A DNA stretch of 64,000 bases from CAIUGU01 sp963819685 (GTDB taxonomy: Bacteria; Pseudomonadota; Gammaproteobacteria; Steroidobacterales; Steroidobacteraceae), in contig CAWFXI010000009.1 of NCBI GenBank assembly GCA_963819685.1, positions 62,001 to 126,000 on the forward strand, in the 5' to 3' direction. Below, one piece after another: positions 51,236 through 60,045 of the stretch (its first letter is position 1; each line of letters starts with the position of its first letter). A program made the position numbers and the translations under genes. The notes beneath the pieces were generated by a model. It was given only the letters and a program-made list of their open reading frames with translations. It did not search any database and was not told the origin of the DNA.

Positions 51236-51519
51236 AAGAGGTTGCAGTCGACTGGACGGTCTATATCGTCCGCTGCGCGGACGGCAGTCTGTACACGGGA
51301 ATCTCGCTCGAAGTGTCGAGACGGGTGGAAGAACACAACGCCAGTGATGAACTCGGCGCGCGCTATACGCGCACTCGTCGGCCGGTGGCACTCGTATATC
51401 GCGAAGCGGCGGCTTCGCGAGCCGCGGCAACCAGGCGGGAGCGGGAGATCAAGCGCCTGACCCGGCAAAAGAAGGAAGCATTGGTCGCGGCCGCGCAGCC
51501 TGTCGTCGCATTGTGCTGA
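51232..51519 (+). CDS. GIY-YIG nuclease domain protein (UPF0213 type)
   Basis: About 95 residues; a stand-alone GIY-YIG domain: WTVYIVRCADGSLYTGIS holds the motif (YIV...YTG), then RRVEEHN with the conserved Arg, and a C-terminal basic helix with the Glu (REREIKRLTRQKKEAL). Similar to YhbQ/UPF0213. ATG overlaps the previous stop (ATGA), so it is co-translated with the HbpS-like protein. DNA-repair or recombination role is possible. Confidence 0.9.
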   Translation: MKEVAVDWTVYIVRCADGSLYTGISLEVSRRVEEHNASDELGARYTRTRRPVALVYREAAASRAAATRREREIKRLTRQKKEALVAAAQPVVALC

Positions 51520-51548
51520 ATTCACGCTGCGCAACTTGAGTTGCTGTG

Positions 51549-51935
51549 ATGACGCGACGCATCACAGAGCTTTCTGGAGCCTTTGCTCTGTGCCTGCTGT
51601 TGAGCGCTTGCGCGTCCGTTGCGGACAGGCCCGAAATCTCTACACTGAGTTGTGTGCAATCTGTCGTGACCCGATACGTACCCGACGGACTGAATGACAA
51701 ACAGGCGCACTGCCTGGCGGCTGGCTTGATCTCCCGGTATTGCAGTCGTACAGAAGCCAACATCGCTGCGGTCGGAAAAGAGATAAAGGATCTGTTCGGC
51801 GCGGGAGACGCCGAGTGGGCCGATTGGCGAGCGGATTTTGCCGGCATCCGCTGTGCCGACACAGCTGTCAGTGATGAAGCCGTGCGCGAGTGTTGCCGGG
51901 GTGCAACCGAAGCAGCAGCAAACATGCGCAAGTAG
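51549..51935 (+). CDS. small cysteine-containing lipoprotein, unknown
   Basis: 128 residues with a lipobox (LCLLLSACAS). The mature part holds six further Cys (SCVQS, HCLAA, YCSRT, RCADT, ECCRG), all outside any known motif, so disulfides in the periplasm are likely. No family recognised. ATG 51549 is used; GTG 51546 is directly before it. It lies 29 bases after the GIY-YIG gene. Confidence 0.7.
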   Translation: MTRRITELSGAFALCLLLSACASVADRPEISTLSCVQSVVTRYVPDGLNDKQAHCLAAGLISRYCSRTEANIAAVGKEIKDLFGAGDAEWADWRADFAGIRCADTAVSDEAVRECCRGATEAAANMRK

Positions 51936-51991
51936 TCGCGCTCGATATAAATCAGGCCCGGTGCCGAATAGACAGACTGCTGGAGTTGAAG

Positions 51992-52729
51992 ATGAGTGTT
52001 GGCAGGTTGCTGATGCGGATTGCGGGTCCTCTCACGGTTCTGCTGCTTGTGGCGCCTAACATCATCGTTACTGCCCACGCGGAAGTGCAGCAGAAGATCG
52101 GGACGTTCGCGGGCCTGCAAATCACTTACCGGGTGATCCTGCCGAGTAACTACGATCGCGGGAAGGCGTATCCGACGATCCTGCAATTCGCCGGCGGCCC
52201 CCAGACACTGCAGATCGTGGAACGGAGTCTCGAGGCGGACTGGCGACAGAACGCGGAGCAGCGTGGCTATATCGTCGTGAGCCCGGCTGCAACGGACGGC
52301 CAGCTCTACTTTGAAGGGGGTGCCAGAATCTTTCCGGCGTTCATCGACCACATCCTCAGGAACTATAAAGTGGCCGGCGGCAAGCTGCACATCACGGGCC
52401 AGTCGAACGGGGGGCTGAGTGCATTTCACATTGCTGCACTGTTTCCACAGTACTTTTTCTCGGTGACCGGTGCTCCCGGCCTGCTCAGTATTTCGTCGTC
52501 GGAGAAACTGGCTGCGCTGAAGCCGCTGTGCATCTACATGCATGTGGGGGACCAGGACGAGAGCTGGCGGCAATCCATGCAGCTGCAATACACGCTTCTG
52601 AAAGAGCGCGGTGCGCACGTCGAGTTCACGGTGGAGAAAGACCAGCCGCATCGCCTGGATTTCACGAAGGCGAATCTCGCCAACCGTATTTTTGACGAAC
52701 TCGAGCGGGCGAGGAACGGCTGTACATGA
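51992..52729 (+). CDS. secreted alpha/beta-hydrolase (esterase-like)
   Basis: About 245 residues; signal peptide (IAGPLTVLLLVAPNIIVTAHA) then an alpha/beta-hydrolase fold with nucleophile motif GQSNGG (Ser at about residue 139), an acid region MHVGDQDESW and a His in DQPHRLDF. The form resembles secreted esterases of the PHB-depolymerase/LpqC type. ATG 51992 follows TGGAG; a longer frame from 51890 would overlap the previous gene. Substrate unknown. Confidence 0.83.
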   Translation: MSVGRLLMRIAGPLTVLLLVAPNIIVTAHAEVQQKIGTFAGLQITYRVILPSNYDRGKAYPTILQFAGGPQTLQIVERSLEADWRQNAEQRGYIVVSPAATDGQLYFEGGARIFPAFIDHILRNYKVAGGKLHITGQSNGGLSAFHIAALFPQYFFSVTGAPGLLSISSSEKLAALKPLCIYMHVGDQDESWRQSMQLQYTLLKERGAHVEFTVEKDQPHRLDFTKANLANRIFDELERARNGCT

Positions 52730-52872
52730 ACGCCGGGATGCGACCGGCTGACTCTGTCAGCAAATGGCCGCAATACGTCGCGGCAATGGCTCCGCGAAAA
52801 ACTCGTTTGCTGACGAGTTTGCCGAAGTCGGCTATGCGACGCCATTTGCGACGAGTCCGCCGGTCTTGCTAG

Positions 52873-53634
52873 CTATTTCGTCAGTCGCTTTTTGATCAGG
52901 CTGTTCGCTATCGCCAGTGCGATCACCGCATAGAGTGCGATGACGACGAGATGCAACAGGACGTTGTCGAGCGGAGCGCCGACGGCCAGGCCGCGCGCAA
53001 CCGCGGTTGCGTGAGACAAAGGCAGCAGCTGACCCGCGATTCTCACGGCGGCGGGCAACTGCTCTGCGGGGAAGAAGACGCCGGAAATCAGCATCATCGG
53101 CATGACCGCAAGACTGAAGTAGTACGTGAACAGATCGTACGACTTCGCGAGCGCAGTAACGATCAGCGCGATGCTGGAAAAGGCCATCCCGACCAGCAGC
53201 ACCAGCGGCAGCACCCATAGCGCGGTGAACGACTTGATCAATCCAAGCGCAGCCATTACCAGCAGAATCGCAGCCCCCGACAGCGCCCCCTTGAGTGCGG
53301 CCCACAGCCATTCGCCGACGACGACATCCGTTACGGTCATCGGCGCGTGCAGGATACCTTCCCACGTTCGCTGGATCTTGAGGCGAGTGAATGCCGAGTA
53401 CAGCGCCTCGAACGAGGCGGAGTTCATTACGCTGTAGCAGAGCATGCCGGAGCCCAGGAACTCGAGGTAGGTGAGGCCGCCGACAGTGGGTAGCAGGCTG
53501 CCAATGCCGAACCCGAACCCGACCAGCCACAGCAACGGATCGGCCAGGTGTCCAACGAGTGCTGAACCGAGCAGTTGTCGCCACACGAGGTAGTTCCGGT
53601 ACACCACGTGCAGGAAGCGGCAGCGGTCAGTCAC
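52873..53634 (-). CDS. ABC-2 type permease, NodJ-like
   Basis: 253 residues with six membrane helices and the ABC-2 core (GSGMLCYSVMNSASFEALYS, RLKIQRTWEGILHAPMTVTD, EWLWAALKGALSGAAILLV). It matches the NodJ subfamily, which with NodI exports lipid-linked oligosaccharides in rhizobia; relatives without nodulation genes are common and of unknown cargo. Overlaps the ATPase gene by eight bases, forming a two-gene exporter. Confidence 0.9.
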   Translation of the reverse strand: MTDRCRFLHVVYRNYLVWRQLLGSALVGHLADPLLWLVGFGFGIGSLLPTVGGLTYLEFLGSGMLCYSVMNSASFEALYSAFTRLKIQRTWEGILHAPMTVTDVVVGEWLWAALKGALSGAAILLVMAALGLIKSFTALWVLPLVLLVGMAFSSIALIVTALAKSYDLFTYYFSLAVMPMMLISGVFFPAEQLPAAVRIAGQLLPLSHATAVARGLAVGAPLDNVLLHLVVIALYAVIALAIANSLIKKRLTK

Positions 53635-54532
53635 GCAGATCCCGTCCCGTCAGCTTGAGAAAGACATCTTCCAGATTGGCCGAGCGCCTCAAGGATCGCA
53701 GGTCTGACAGGCCTTCGAGGGAGTTGAGCAGCGGCCCCGGATCGTGGCAGTAGCAGAATGCCGTATCGCCTGCGAGCTCCGAGCGTTCGGACAACCGCCG
53801 GCCGGCAGATTCGAACCAGGGTTCGATGCCGTCGCCATACACCTCGATGACGGCGGGCTCGATTTCGCGATCGATCAAGGCATGAGGGGCATCTTCCGCG
53901 ATGATTACGCCCTTATCCATGATTGCCACCCGGTCGCACAGCCGCTGGGCTTCGTCCATGAAGTGGGTGGTCAGGATAATGGTTCGGCCTTCGGTGAGCA
54001 GGGTCTTGAGACGGTCCCACACCAGATGCCGGGCCTGTGGGTCGAGGCCGGTGGTCGGTTCGTCCATGAACAGAATCTGCGGATCGTTGATCATGGCGCG
54101 TGCCAGTGTGAGGCGCCGCTTCATGCCGCCCGACAGCGATTCAATTGGCGCTTTGGCCTTGTCAGTCAGCCCGGCAAACACCAGCAGTCGTTCAACCTGG
54201 GATTCACATTGCCGGCGCGACAGGCCGAAGTAGCGGCCGTAGATGATCAGGTTCTCGGTGACGGTGAAGTCAGGATCCAGATTGTCGAATTGCGGCACTA
54301 CGCCAACCCGGGCCCTGGCCTCGCGAGCGCGACCAGGGACCGGCAACCCCGCCAGTTCGATGGTGCCACTGTCAGCCGTAGTGAGGCCGAGGCAACAGCG
54401 CAGAGTCGTGGTCTTCCCCGCGCCATTCGGGCCCAGTAGTCCAAAGCAGGTTCCGGCAGCGACGTGCAGGCTGACACCGCGAACGACTTCGAGCTCCCCG
54501 TATTTCTTTCTCAATTCGTCGACTTTGAGCAT
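53627..54532 (-). CDS. ABC transporter ATPase, NodI-like
   Basis: 301 residues. Walker A GLLGPNGAGKTTT (about 32-44), Q-loop VPQFDNLDPDFTV, signature LSGGMKRRLTLARA, Walker B ILFMDEPTTGLDP and H-loop TTHFMDEAQ, plus the long C-terminal extension ending NLEDVFLKLTGRDL typical of NodI. Drives the partner permease. No nod genes are present, so the exported molecule is unknown. Confidence 0.92.
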   Translation of the reverse strand: MLKVDELRKKYGELEVVRGVSLHVAAGTCFGLLGPNGAGKTTTLRCCLGLTTADSGTIELAGLPVPGRAREARARVGVVPQFDNLDPDFTVTENLIIYGRYFGLSRRQCESQVERLLVFAGLTDKAKAPIESLSGGMKRRLTLARAMINDPQILFMDEPTTGLDPQARHLVWDRLKTLLTEGRTIILTTHFMDEAQRLCDRVAIMDKGVIIAEDAPHALIDREIEPAVIEVYGDGIEPWFESAGRRLSERSELAGDTAFCYCHDPGPLLNSLEGLSDLRSLRRSANLEDVFLKLTGRDLRD

Positions 54533-54627
54533 CCGGCGAATCTAGCAGATGACTGGAATTGCTGCCGGGGCCTGTCTATGCTGTGCGTCATTCCGACCTC
54601 GGAATCCGCCCAGGGAGTACCCGTGTC

Positions 54628-55368
54628 ATGCGCGCTATCCTGATCGCCACGTCGTTGATGTCAGGTGGGGTGTCGCTCGTGCAGGCTGCCGCGCCTGCGA
54701 CAGCAAACATTGAGTACTCCGCCGACTTCGTCATGGAAACCGCCGAGGTTGCCATGCAAGGACACATTTATGGCGCACCGGGTCTCGAGCGCCGCGAGGA
54801 TGTCATGGCGCAGGGCAATACAATGGTCTCGATTCGCCGCGACGACAAGCAGCTGCTATGGATGCTGATGCCGGCCGAGCGGATGTATATGGAGATCAAG
54901 CCGGGTCAGGCCCCTGGCGGCATGTCCCGAACGCCAGGTCCCGAGGACTATCAGACGGAAATGACGACTGAAGGTCGCGAGACCGTCAACGGGATCATGA
55001 CCACCAAGTCGAAGGTCATCATGACCGGTGCGGATGGCAGCAAGATGGGTGGCTTCTGGTGGACCAGTGATGACGGCTTGGTGGTGAAGCTTGACGTGAT
55101 CAGCGTCGACAAGGGTCAGAAGCTGCGCATGAAGCGTGAACTCAGCAATATCCAGGTGGGGCCCCAGCCGAAGGATCTGTTCGAGATCCCGGCCGGTTAT
55201 ACATCCATGAGCATGGGAATCGCGGCTGGGGTATTGGGGTTGCCTCCTGCGAACAGCGAGGTGAAGGAGGGAGAGCAGCCGGCTGAGGGCAAACCCGCCG
55301 AAGAAGCGCCAAAGAAGAAGCGCTTTGGCCTGGGATCCCTGAAGGATGCGCTGGACGTGGTTCGCTGA
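54628..55368 (+). CDS. DUF4412-like secreted protein
   Basis: About 246 residues; signal peptide (AILIATSLMSGGVSLVQAA), a LolA/LolB-like beta-sheet domain with repeated Met-rich strands (MVSIRRDDKQLLWMLMPAERMYMEIKPG, split here into MVSIRRDDKQLLW and MLMPAERMYMEIKPG), TEGRETVNGIMTTKSKVIM, and a Lys/Glu-rich tail. DUF4412 proteins are periplasmic or outer-membrane lipoprotein-sorting-like; function unknown. Start at 54628 with GGGAG upstream. The next gene begins 22 bases on. Confidence 0.78.
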   Translation: MRAILIATSLMSGGVSLVQAAAPATANIEYSADFVMETAEVAMQGHIYGAPGLERREDVMAQGNTMVSIRRDDKQLLWMLMPAERMYMEIKPGQAPGGMSRTPGPEDYQTEMTTEGRETVNGIMTTKSKVIMTGADGSKMGGFWWTSDDGLVVKLDVISVDKGQKLRMKRELSNIQVGPQPKDLFEIPAGYTSMSMGIAAGVLGLPPANSEVKEGEQPAEGKPAEEAPKKKRFGLGSLKDALDVVR

Positions 55369-55390
55369 TTCGCAACGCTAAGGGGGAATC

Positions 55391-56284
55391 ATGATGCGTT
55401 ACCTGGCTGCAGGTGTACTCGGAGTGGCCCTTGGCCTCGGCGGCACGATGGCTCGCGCGGACGACGTGTGCGACGCGAAGGAAAAACAGACGGCCAATGC
55501 CGCGGTAGCGCGCGCCAAGGCATCCGAGGCAGCGGGCGATCTGAAGCGGGCGCTGCAGCAGCTTACCGGTGAAGCGCGGTTTTGCTCTGATGAGGGCGAC
55601 CCCATGTTCAAGCGCGTAACGCTGCGTCTTGGGCAGGAATCCGAGAAGTCGGGACAGCTTGCACAGGCCTTCAGTTACTTTGAAACAGGCATGCACTTCA
55701 ATGATGCGAAGCGGGTGGGGCTGGCGAACCTGCGGGCCAGACCGACAGACCGCAATCTGGCCAGCAATCTTCTGGACTTCATGCTCCGCAACAATTTCGC
55801 CGACGGCGCGTCCGAGATCCGGACCTCTGCCCGCTCCCAGGCGCAGCGTCTGCTGATGGAAGAAGAGAAGTCGTTTGCGATCCGGACACCGCATACTGAG
55901 CTCCTCGGCGAAGCGCAGGACTGGCTGCGGATCGCCGGGGATGATGTCGCGGCCGACGTGAAGAAGCGAGCACTCGCGCGTGGCGACCAGTTCGCAGCGC
56001 TGGACTATCACTACGCCCTCGAGCAGGCGCTCAGTTACTACGAGCGTGCCGATGCCAGGGACAAGCAGCCTCAGGTCAAGGCCAAGGCAAGACAGATTGC
56101 CGACAAGCTGGCCGGTGGTGAAAACTGGAATGCGGCAGCGGACCTGTACGAACTTGCTGGCGACTCCAGGAAGGCAGAGGCATTGCGAGCGAATCGCGAG
56201 GCCAGTGCGGCAAAGGCCGAGGACTCGCGCAAGAAAACCTTTGAGAAAGAGCAGGGCGATCTGGAAAAGGAACTCGGCCTGTAA
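55391..56284 (+). CDS. secreted helical protein, unknown
   Basis: 297 residues; signal peptide (AAGVLGVALGLGGTMARA), then long helices with TPR-like periodicity (ALQQLTGEARFCSD, LAQAFSYFETGMHFND, ALEQALSYYERADARD, WNAAADLYELAGDSRKAEAL) and a charged coiled-coil end (KKTFEKEQGDLEKELGL). No family named. Probably an envelope scaffold, co-transcribed with the DUF4412 gene. Confidence 0.72.
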   Translation: MMRYLAAGVLGVALGLGGTMARADDVCDAKEKQTANAAVARAKASEAAGDLKRALQQLTGEARFCSDEGDPMFKRVTLRLGQESEKSGQLAQAFSYFETGMHFNDAKRVGLANLRARPTDRNLASNLLDFMLRNNFADGASEIRTSARSQAQRLLMEEEKSFAIRTPHTELLGEAQDWLRIAGDDVAADVKKRALARGDQFAALDYHYALEQALSYYERADARDKQPQVKAKARQIADKLAGGENWNAAADLYELAGDSRKAEALRANREASAAKAEDSRKKTFEKEQGDLEKELGL

Positions 56285-56370
56285 ACCTCGACCGGGACCA
56301 CGGCGCGATAGCGATATGCCCGTGCCGATGCCGAGGGGCGTGCGCAGGCCGGCGCCCCAACGTCGCAGCC

Positions 56371-56385
56371 TTACAATTGCTTACA
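56371..56385 (+). promoter_or_regulatory. putative OmpR-family operator upstream of the response regulator
   Basis: TTACA-ATTGC-TTACA: two identical half-sites 10 bases apart, 67 bases before the regulator ATG. Direct repeats with one helical turn are what OmpR/PhoB-type regulators bind, so this may be an autoregulatory site. Inferred from pattern alone. Confidence 0.5.
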
Positions 56386-56452
56386 GAGTCCCTGGTGGCA
56401 CGAGGCACGCTGGCGATTCTGCCGGCATTCTCCGGCTGACGCTGCTCAATAG

Positions 56453-57172
56453 ATGAACGACCGCCCGCACATCCTGGTTGTCGATGACGACACCGACATT
56501 CGCACGCTGCTCTGCGAGTACCTCGAAGGGCAGGGCTATCGCGCCACGGCAGTTGCCGACGCGAAAGCGATGCGCAAGCTGCTTGAGAACACCCCCGTCG
56601 ACCTGATCGTGCTCGACCTGATGCTGCCTGGCGAAAGTGGCCTGGCTGTGTGCCGTGACCTGAGGGCCAAATCGATGGTGCCGATCATCATGCTGACGGC
56701 CCTGGGGGAAGAAATCGATCGCATCGTGGGCCTTGAGGTGGGCGCCGACGACTACCTGCCCAAGCCGTTCAATCCTCGCGAATTGCTCGGACGGATCAAA
56801 GCGGTCCTGCGTCGTACATCACCGCTGCCTGCCGAGCCCGATGATCCGCGGGCGGTCAGTTACCGTTTCGGCCACTGGCGATTGCATATGCTGAGCCGCA
56901 CCCTGACCGATGAAGAAGGAAACAAGGTGCCGCTGGGCGGCGCTGATTTCCGGCTGCTGTCATTGCTGTTGGCACGAGGCAATCGGGTCGTGTCGCGAGC
57001 GGAGCTGATGGAGATGATGCACGGGCGGGAACTGGACCCGTTCGATCGCAGCATCGATGTCGGCATCAGTCGCCTGCGGCAGGTTCTGCGGGATGTCGCC
57101 AAGGCACCCGAAATCATCAAGACGGTGTATGGCGAGGGCTACGTCGTCGGCGTGCAGGTTGTGCAGGAGTAA
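56453..57172 (+). CDS. OmpR-family response regulator
   Basis: 239 residues. Receiver domain with acidic pocket (VVDDDTD) and phospho-acceptor Asp55 (IVLDLMLPG), Thr in MLTALGEE and Lys in LPKPFNPREL; then a winged-helix domain (VSYRFGHWRLHMLSRTLTD, LPLGGADFRLL-like, SIDVGISRLRQVL, IKTVYGEGYVVG). Works with the overlapping sensor kinase. The subtype is closest to OmpR by overall sequence, but the regulon is unknown. Confidence 0.95.
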   Translation: MNDRPHILVVDDDTDIRTLLCEYLEGQGYRATAVADAKAMRKLLENTPVDLIVLDLMLPGESGLAVCRDLRAKSMVPIIMLTALGEEIDRIVGLEVGADDYLPKPFNPRELLGRIKAVLRRTSPLPAEPDDPRAVSYRFGHWRLHMLSRTLTDEEGNKVPLGGADFRLLSLLLARGNRVVSRAELMEMMHGRELDPFDRSIDVGISRLRQVLRDVAKAPEIIKTVYGEGYVVGVQVVQE

Positions 57173-58665
57173 TGATGTCGTTGCGCCTCGTTCCCCAGTC
57201 CCTGTTTGGCCGCCTGATGCTGGCGCTGGTGGGAGTAGTCGGACTGACGCTGCTGGTCGTCGTGGTATTGATCGTGCGCGAGCGGCGCGATCTGGCGTTG
57301 CTCGGCACTGGAGCGTGGGGCATGGCCCAGGTGATCGCGGACACCAGTGTTTCGCTGTCTGAGCTGGCCCCCGACGCCCGTGCGACAGCCGTTGCGAAGT
57401 TCCGTAGCGAGTCGATTTCCACTGACGATCCACCCCGGCCGCGTCCGCCACCCCGGCGCACCGATACGGAAGCCGTTGCGCGTGCCTATGCGAATCGCAT
57501 CCAGAAGGAACTGGGCAGTCGTTACGTGGTTCAGGTCACGCCTGCGCGATTGCGAGATGAACCCGTGATTCAGGTGGGATCCGGGCCTCGACGCGGCGAT
57601 CGGCCTCCGGGACCGCCGGAGGGCGACGGGCCAGGACGGGGTGGATTTCAGGGTGAGCGGGGCAGCGGTGGCCCTCTGCAAGCTGGACCCGGTGCGGCGC
57701 GATTTGCCGGCTTTCTCGGTGCGCGCTTCCTCGACGTGAATGTAACGCTGCCGGACGGACAGCAACTGGTTTTTCGCACGGCTGCACCGCAGCCCGGGCC
57801 CTCGTTGCCGAGCCAGATATTCATTGAGCTTGGGCTGGTAACGCTCATCCTGGCGCTGGTCCTGTTCTTCATGACCCGGAGCATCACGCGGCCCCTGTCA
57901 GATCTTGCCCGGGCGGCGGAGGCGGTGGGCAGAGGGGGAAAGGGGGCGCCCCTTGCTGAGCGAGGCGCACGCGAACTGCGCGATGCCACCCGCGCTTTCA
58001 ATACGATGCAGGAAAGGTTGCACCGCTATGTTGAAAGCCGTACGCGCGTGGTGGCCGCCATGTCGCATGACCTCAGAACGCCGCTCACTCGCCTGCGTCT
58101 CAGGGCTGAATCGATCGACAATGAGACCCTGCGCACGCGGTTCATTGCAGACCTCGACGAAATGAACGAAATGGTGGGTGGCGCGCTCGGCCTGTTCCGC
58201 GACATGAATGACGATGAGCCGCTTGAGCGGGTCGACGTGAATCAACTGCTGAAAAAGCTGCAATCCGAATTTGCGGAGACGGGGGGTGAAGTCACGCTCG
58301 AAGGGACCGGTATGGCGCCGCTGCCAGCACGGCCCAAGGCGTTGAAACGCTGCCTCGCGAACCTGCTGCACAATGCCATCAAGTACGGAAACCGCGCACA
58401 TGTGGTGATCAGCGATGGAACCGATGTACGGATCCGGATCCGTGACGAGGGCAACGGGATTCCCGACGAGCATCTGCAGCAGGTGTTCGAGCCGTTCTTC
58501 CGAGTCGAATCTTCGCGCAACCGGGATACGGGTGGCACCGGCCTCGGGCTGTGCATTGCGCGCGATATCGCGCAGTCTCACGGCGGCAGTATCGAACTTG
58601 CGAATGTTCCAGGCGGCGGGCTCGAAGCGATGCTGGTCCTGCCGCGTACTACGCACGGCAATTGA
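57172..58665 (+). CDS. EnvZ-like sensor histidine kinase
   Basis: 497 residues: two membrane helices (LMLALVGVVGLTLLVVVVLIV; IFIELGLVTLILALVLFFMT), a periplasmic domain of about 170 residues with a very Gly/Pro/Arg-rich middle (RRGDRPPGPPEGDGPGRGG), HAMP, H-box MSHDLRTPLTRLRLR (His about 299) and ATPase domain with N-box (LLHNAIKYG), RDEGNGIP and GTGLGLCIA. Starts one base inside the regulator stop. The unusual Pro/Gly-rich insert in the sensor domain suggests contact with cell-wall or disordered ligands, by inference only. Confidence 0.95.
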   Translation: MMSLRLVPQSLFGRLMLALVGVVGLTLLVVVVLIVRERRDLALLGTGAWGMAQVIADTSVSLSELAPDARATAVAKFRSESISTDDPPRPRPPPRRTDTEAVARAYANRIQKELGSRYVVQVTPARLRDEPVIQVGSGPRRGDRPPGPPEGDGPGRGGFQGERGSGGPLQAGPGAARFAGFLGARFLDVNVTLPDGQQLVFRTAAPQPGPSLPSQIFIELGLVTLILALVLFFMTRSITRPLSDLARAAEAVGRGGKGAPLAERGARELRDATRAFNTMQERLHRYVESRTRVVAAMSHDLRTPLTRLRLRAESIDNETLRTRFIADLDEMNEMVGGALGLFRDMNDDEPLERVDVNQLLKKLQSEFAETGGEVTLEGTGMAPLPARPKALKRCLANLLHNAIKYGNRAHVVISDGTDVRIRIRDEGNGIPDEHLQQVFEPFFRVESSRNRDTGGTGLGLCIARDIAQSHGGSIELANVPGGGLEAMLVLPRTTHGN

Positions 58666-58688
58666 TCCTGCGGCAGCTGTCGAATGCC

Positions 58689-59957
58689 TCAGGTGCCGCT
58701 GACTCCGGTTCTGCCTCGCAAGCCGTGTAGCAGCGCGCCACTCAATGCGAGCAGCACGAGGGCGCTTAGCGCCAGCGACCAGTGAATACCGACTATTGCG
58801 CCGAGCATGCCGACCGTGACGCCGCTGAACATGCGCAGGCCCATGCCCGCCATGGAGTAGACACCAATCACGCGACCGCGCAGGGAAGGCGGTGCATTGA
58901 TCTGGACCAGTGTCTGCGCCATGGAGTTGAACGAGAGCTCCATGAAGCCGGCAATGAACAACAGCGGCAGTGCGAGCAGATACAGTGATGACATCGCGAA
59001 CCCGGCGAGCGCCACACACCAGACCATGGCCAGAAGCACTGCTGTCTCGGGCCGCGCCCGCAACAGGCTGCGGCTCTCAAGAACGATCCCGGCGGCGAGT
59101 GCTCCAGCCGCATCTGCGGCCAGCAGGGCACCGTATGTGAATCCCGGGTCGCCATGACCCAACCCCAGGGCGAAGCCCGGCATCTGCGCCTGGTAACTGT
59201 TGCCGACGAAGAAAGACGTGCCGCCTGCCAGTATCGTCATGAAGATGATCGTACGGTTGTCTGCCACCGCGCGCAGCGTTGCAAAGACGTCAGCAAAGCC
59301 GCGATTCGCTGCTGGCGTAACGGGCTTCGCAGCACGGAAGCGGGGGCCGTAAGGTGCTTTCCAGAGCCACACTGTCAGTGGCAGGTAGATCAGTGCGTTG
59401 ACGAGCAGGCCAACGCCGGGTCCAAGTGCGAGCAACAGGCCGCTGCCCACAGCAGGGCCCAGCAACATGCCGAGATACCGCGCCGATGAATTGAGTCTGA
59501 CGGCACTCTGCAACTGGTCATCGGGCACGATGTCATGCAACAACAGCATGCTTGCGGGTCCCCATAGCACGCCGGAGATGCCGTGCAGAACGAGGAGCAC
59601 CATCGCGTGCCACATCTCAAGCGTCTGTGTCATGAAGAGGACGCCCCACGCGATCGAGACTCCCATGAACAGCACCATCCCGAGCTGGATGATTCGCCGC
59701 GGATCAAAGCGGTCGGCAAGAGCTCCCGCATAAATGGAAAAGAGCAGGAACGGGAGCCAGTGCGAGATCACGGCAAAGCCGCCGAGGGCGGGAGACGCAA
59801 ACTCCTTGAAGACGACCCAGTAGCTGATGACGTGCTCGACGTTGTCCGCCATCATGGCCAGGGCCGACCCTACGCAGAACGCACGAAAACCGGGATGCCT
59901 GAGTGCTGCAAACGAATGCGGGGTGACGGTCGCAGCGGAGGGGATCGGACTGGACAA
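58689..59957 (-). CDS. MFS transporter (EntS-like)
   Basis: About 422 residues with 12 membrane helices; MFS signature loop ADRFDPRRI between helices 2 and 3 and SLRGRVIGVY in the second half. The set resembles the EntS/siderophore-export or drug-efflux group. The TTG at 59957 fits the protein's N-terminus; TTG 59966 is alternative. The longer frame to 60161 would run through the RRM gene's terminator, so it is rejected. Convergent with the histidine kinase gene, 23 bases apart. Confidence 0.87.
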   Translation of the reverse strand: MSSPIPSAATVTPHSFAALRHPGFRAFCVGSALAMMADNVEHVISYWVVFKEFASPALGGFAVISHWLPFLLFSIYAGALADRFDPRRIIQLGMVLFMGVSIAWGVLFMTQTLEMWHAMVLLVLHGISGVLWGPASMLLLHDIVPDDQLQSAVRLNSSARYLGMLLGPAVGSGLLLALGPGVGLLVNALIYLPLTVWLWKAPYGPRFRAAKPVTPAANRGFADVFATLRAVADNRTIIFMTILAGGTSFFVGNSYQAQMPGFALGLGHGDPGFTYGALLAADAAGALAAGIVLESRSLLRARPETAVLLAMVWCVALAGFAMSSLYLLALPLLFIAGFMELSFNSMAQTLVQINAPPSLRGRVIGVYSMAGMGLRMFSGVTVGMLGAIVGIHWSLALSALVLLALSGALLHGLRGRTGVSGT

Positions 59958-60004
59958 GGGAGGCAACCTTTCGTGCTGGTTTGAGTGGCGCCATTGTGCC
60001 AGAC

Positions 60005-60037
60005 AAAAAAAATCCGGTGCCCGCGAGGGCACCGGAT
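60005..60037 (-). terminator. Rho-independent terminator of the RRM gene
   Basis: On the minus strand, ATCCGGTGCCC pairs with GGGCACCGGAT over a TCGC loop, followed by eight T. A strong terminator directly after the RNA-binding protein gene (stop at 60046 as read, or at 60089 in the tail's expected frame). Confidence 0.93.
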
Positions 60038-60045
60038 CTTGATCG

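Noticed and set aside
52832..53584. 250-codon minus-strand frame overlapping the NodJ-like gene
   Set aside because: It is an out-of-frame shadow; the other frame encodes a clear ABC-2 permease with membrane helices.
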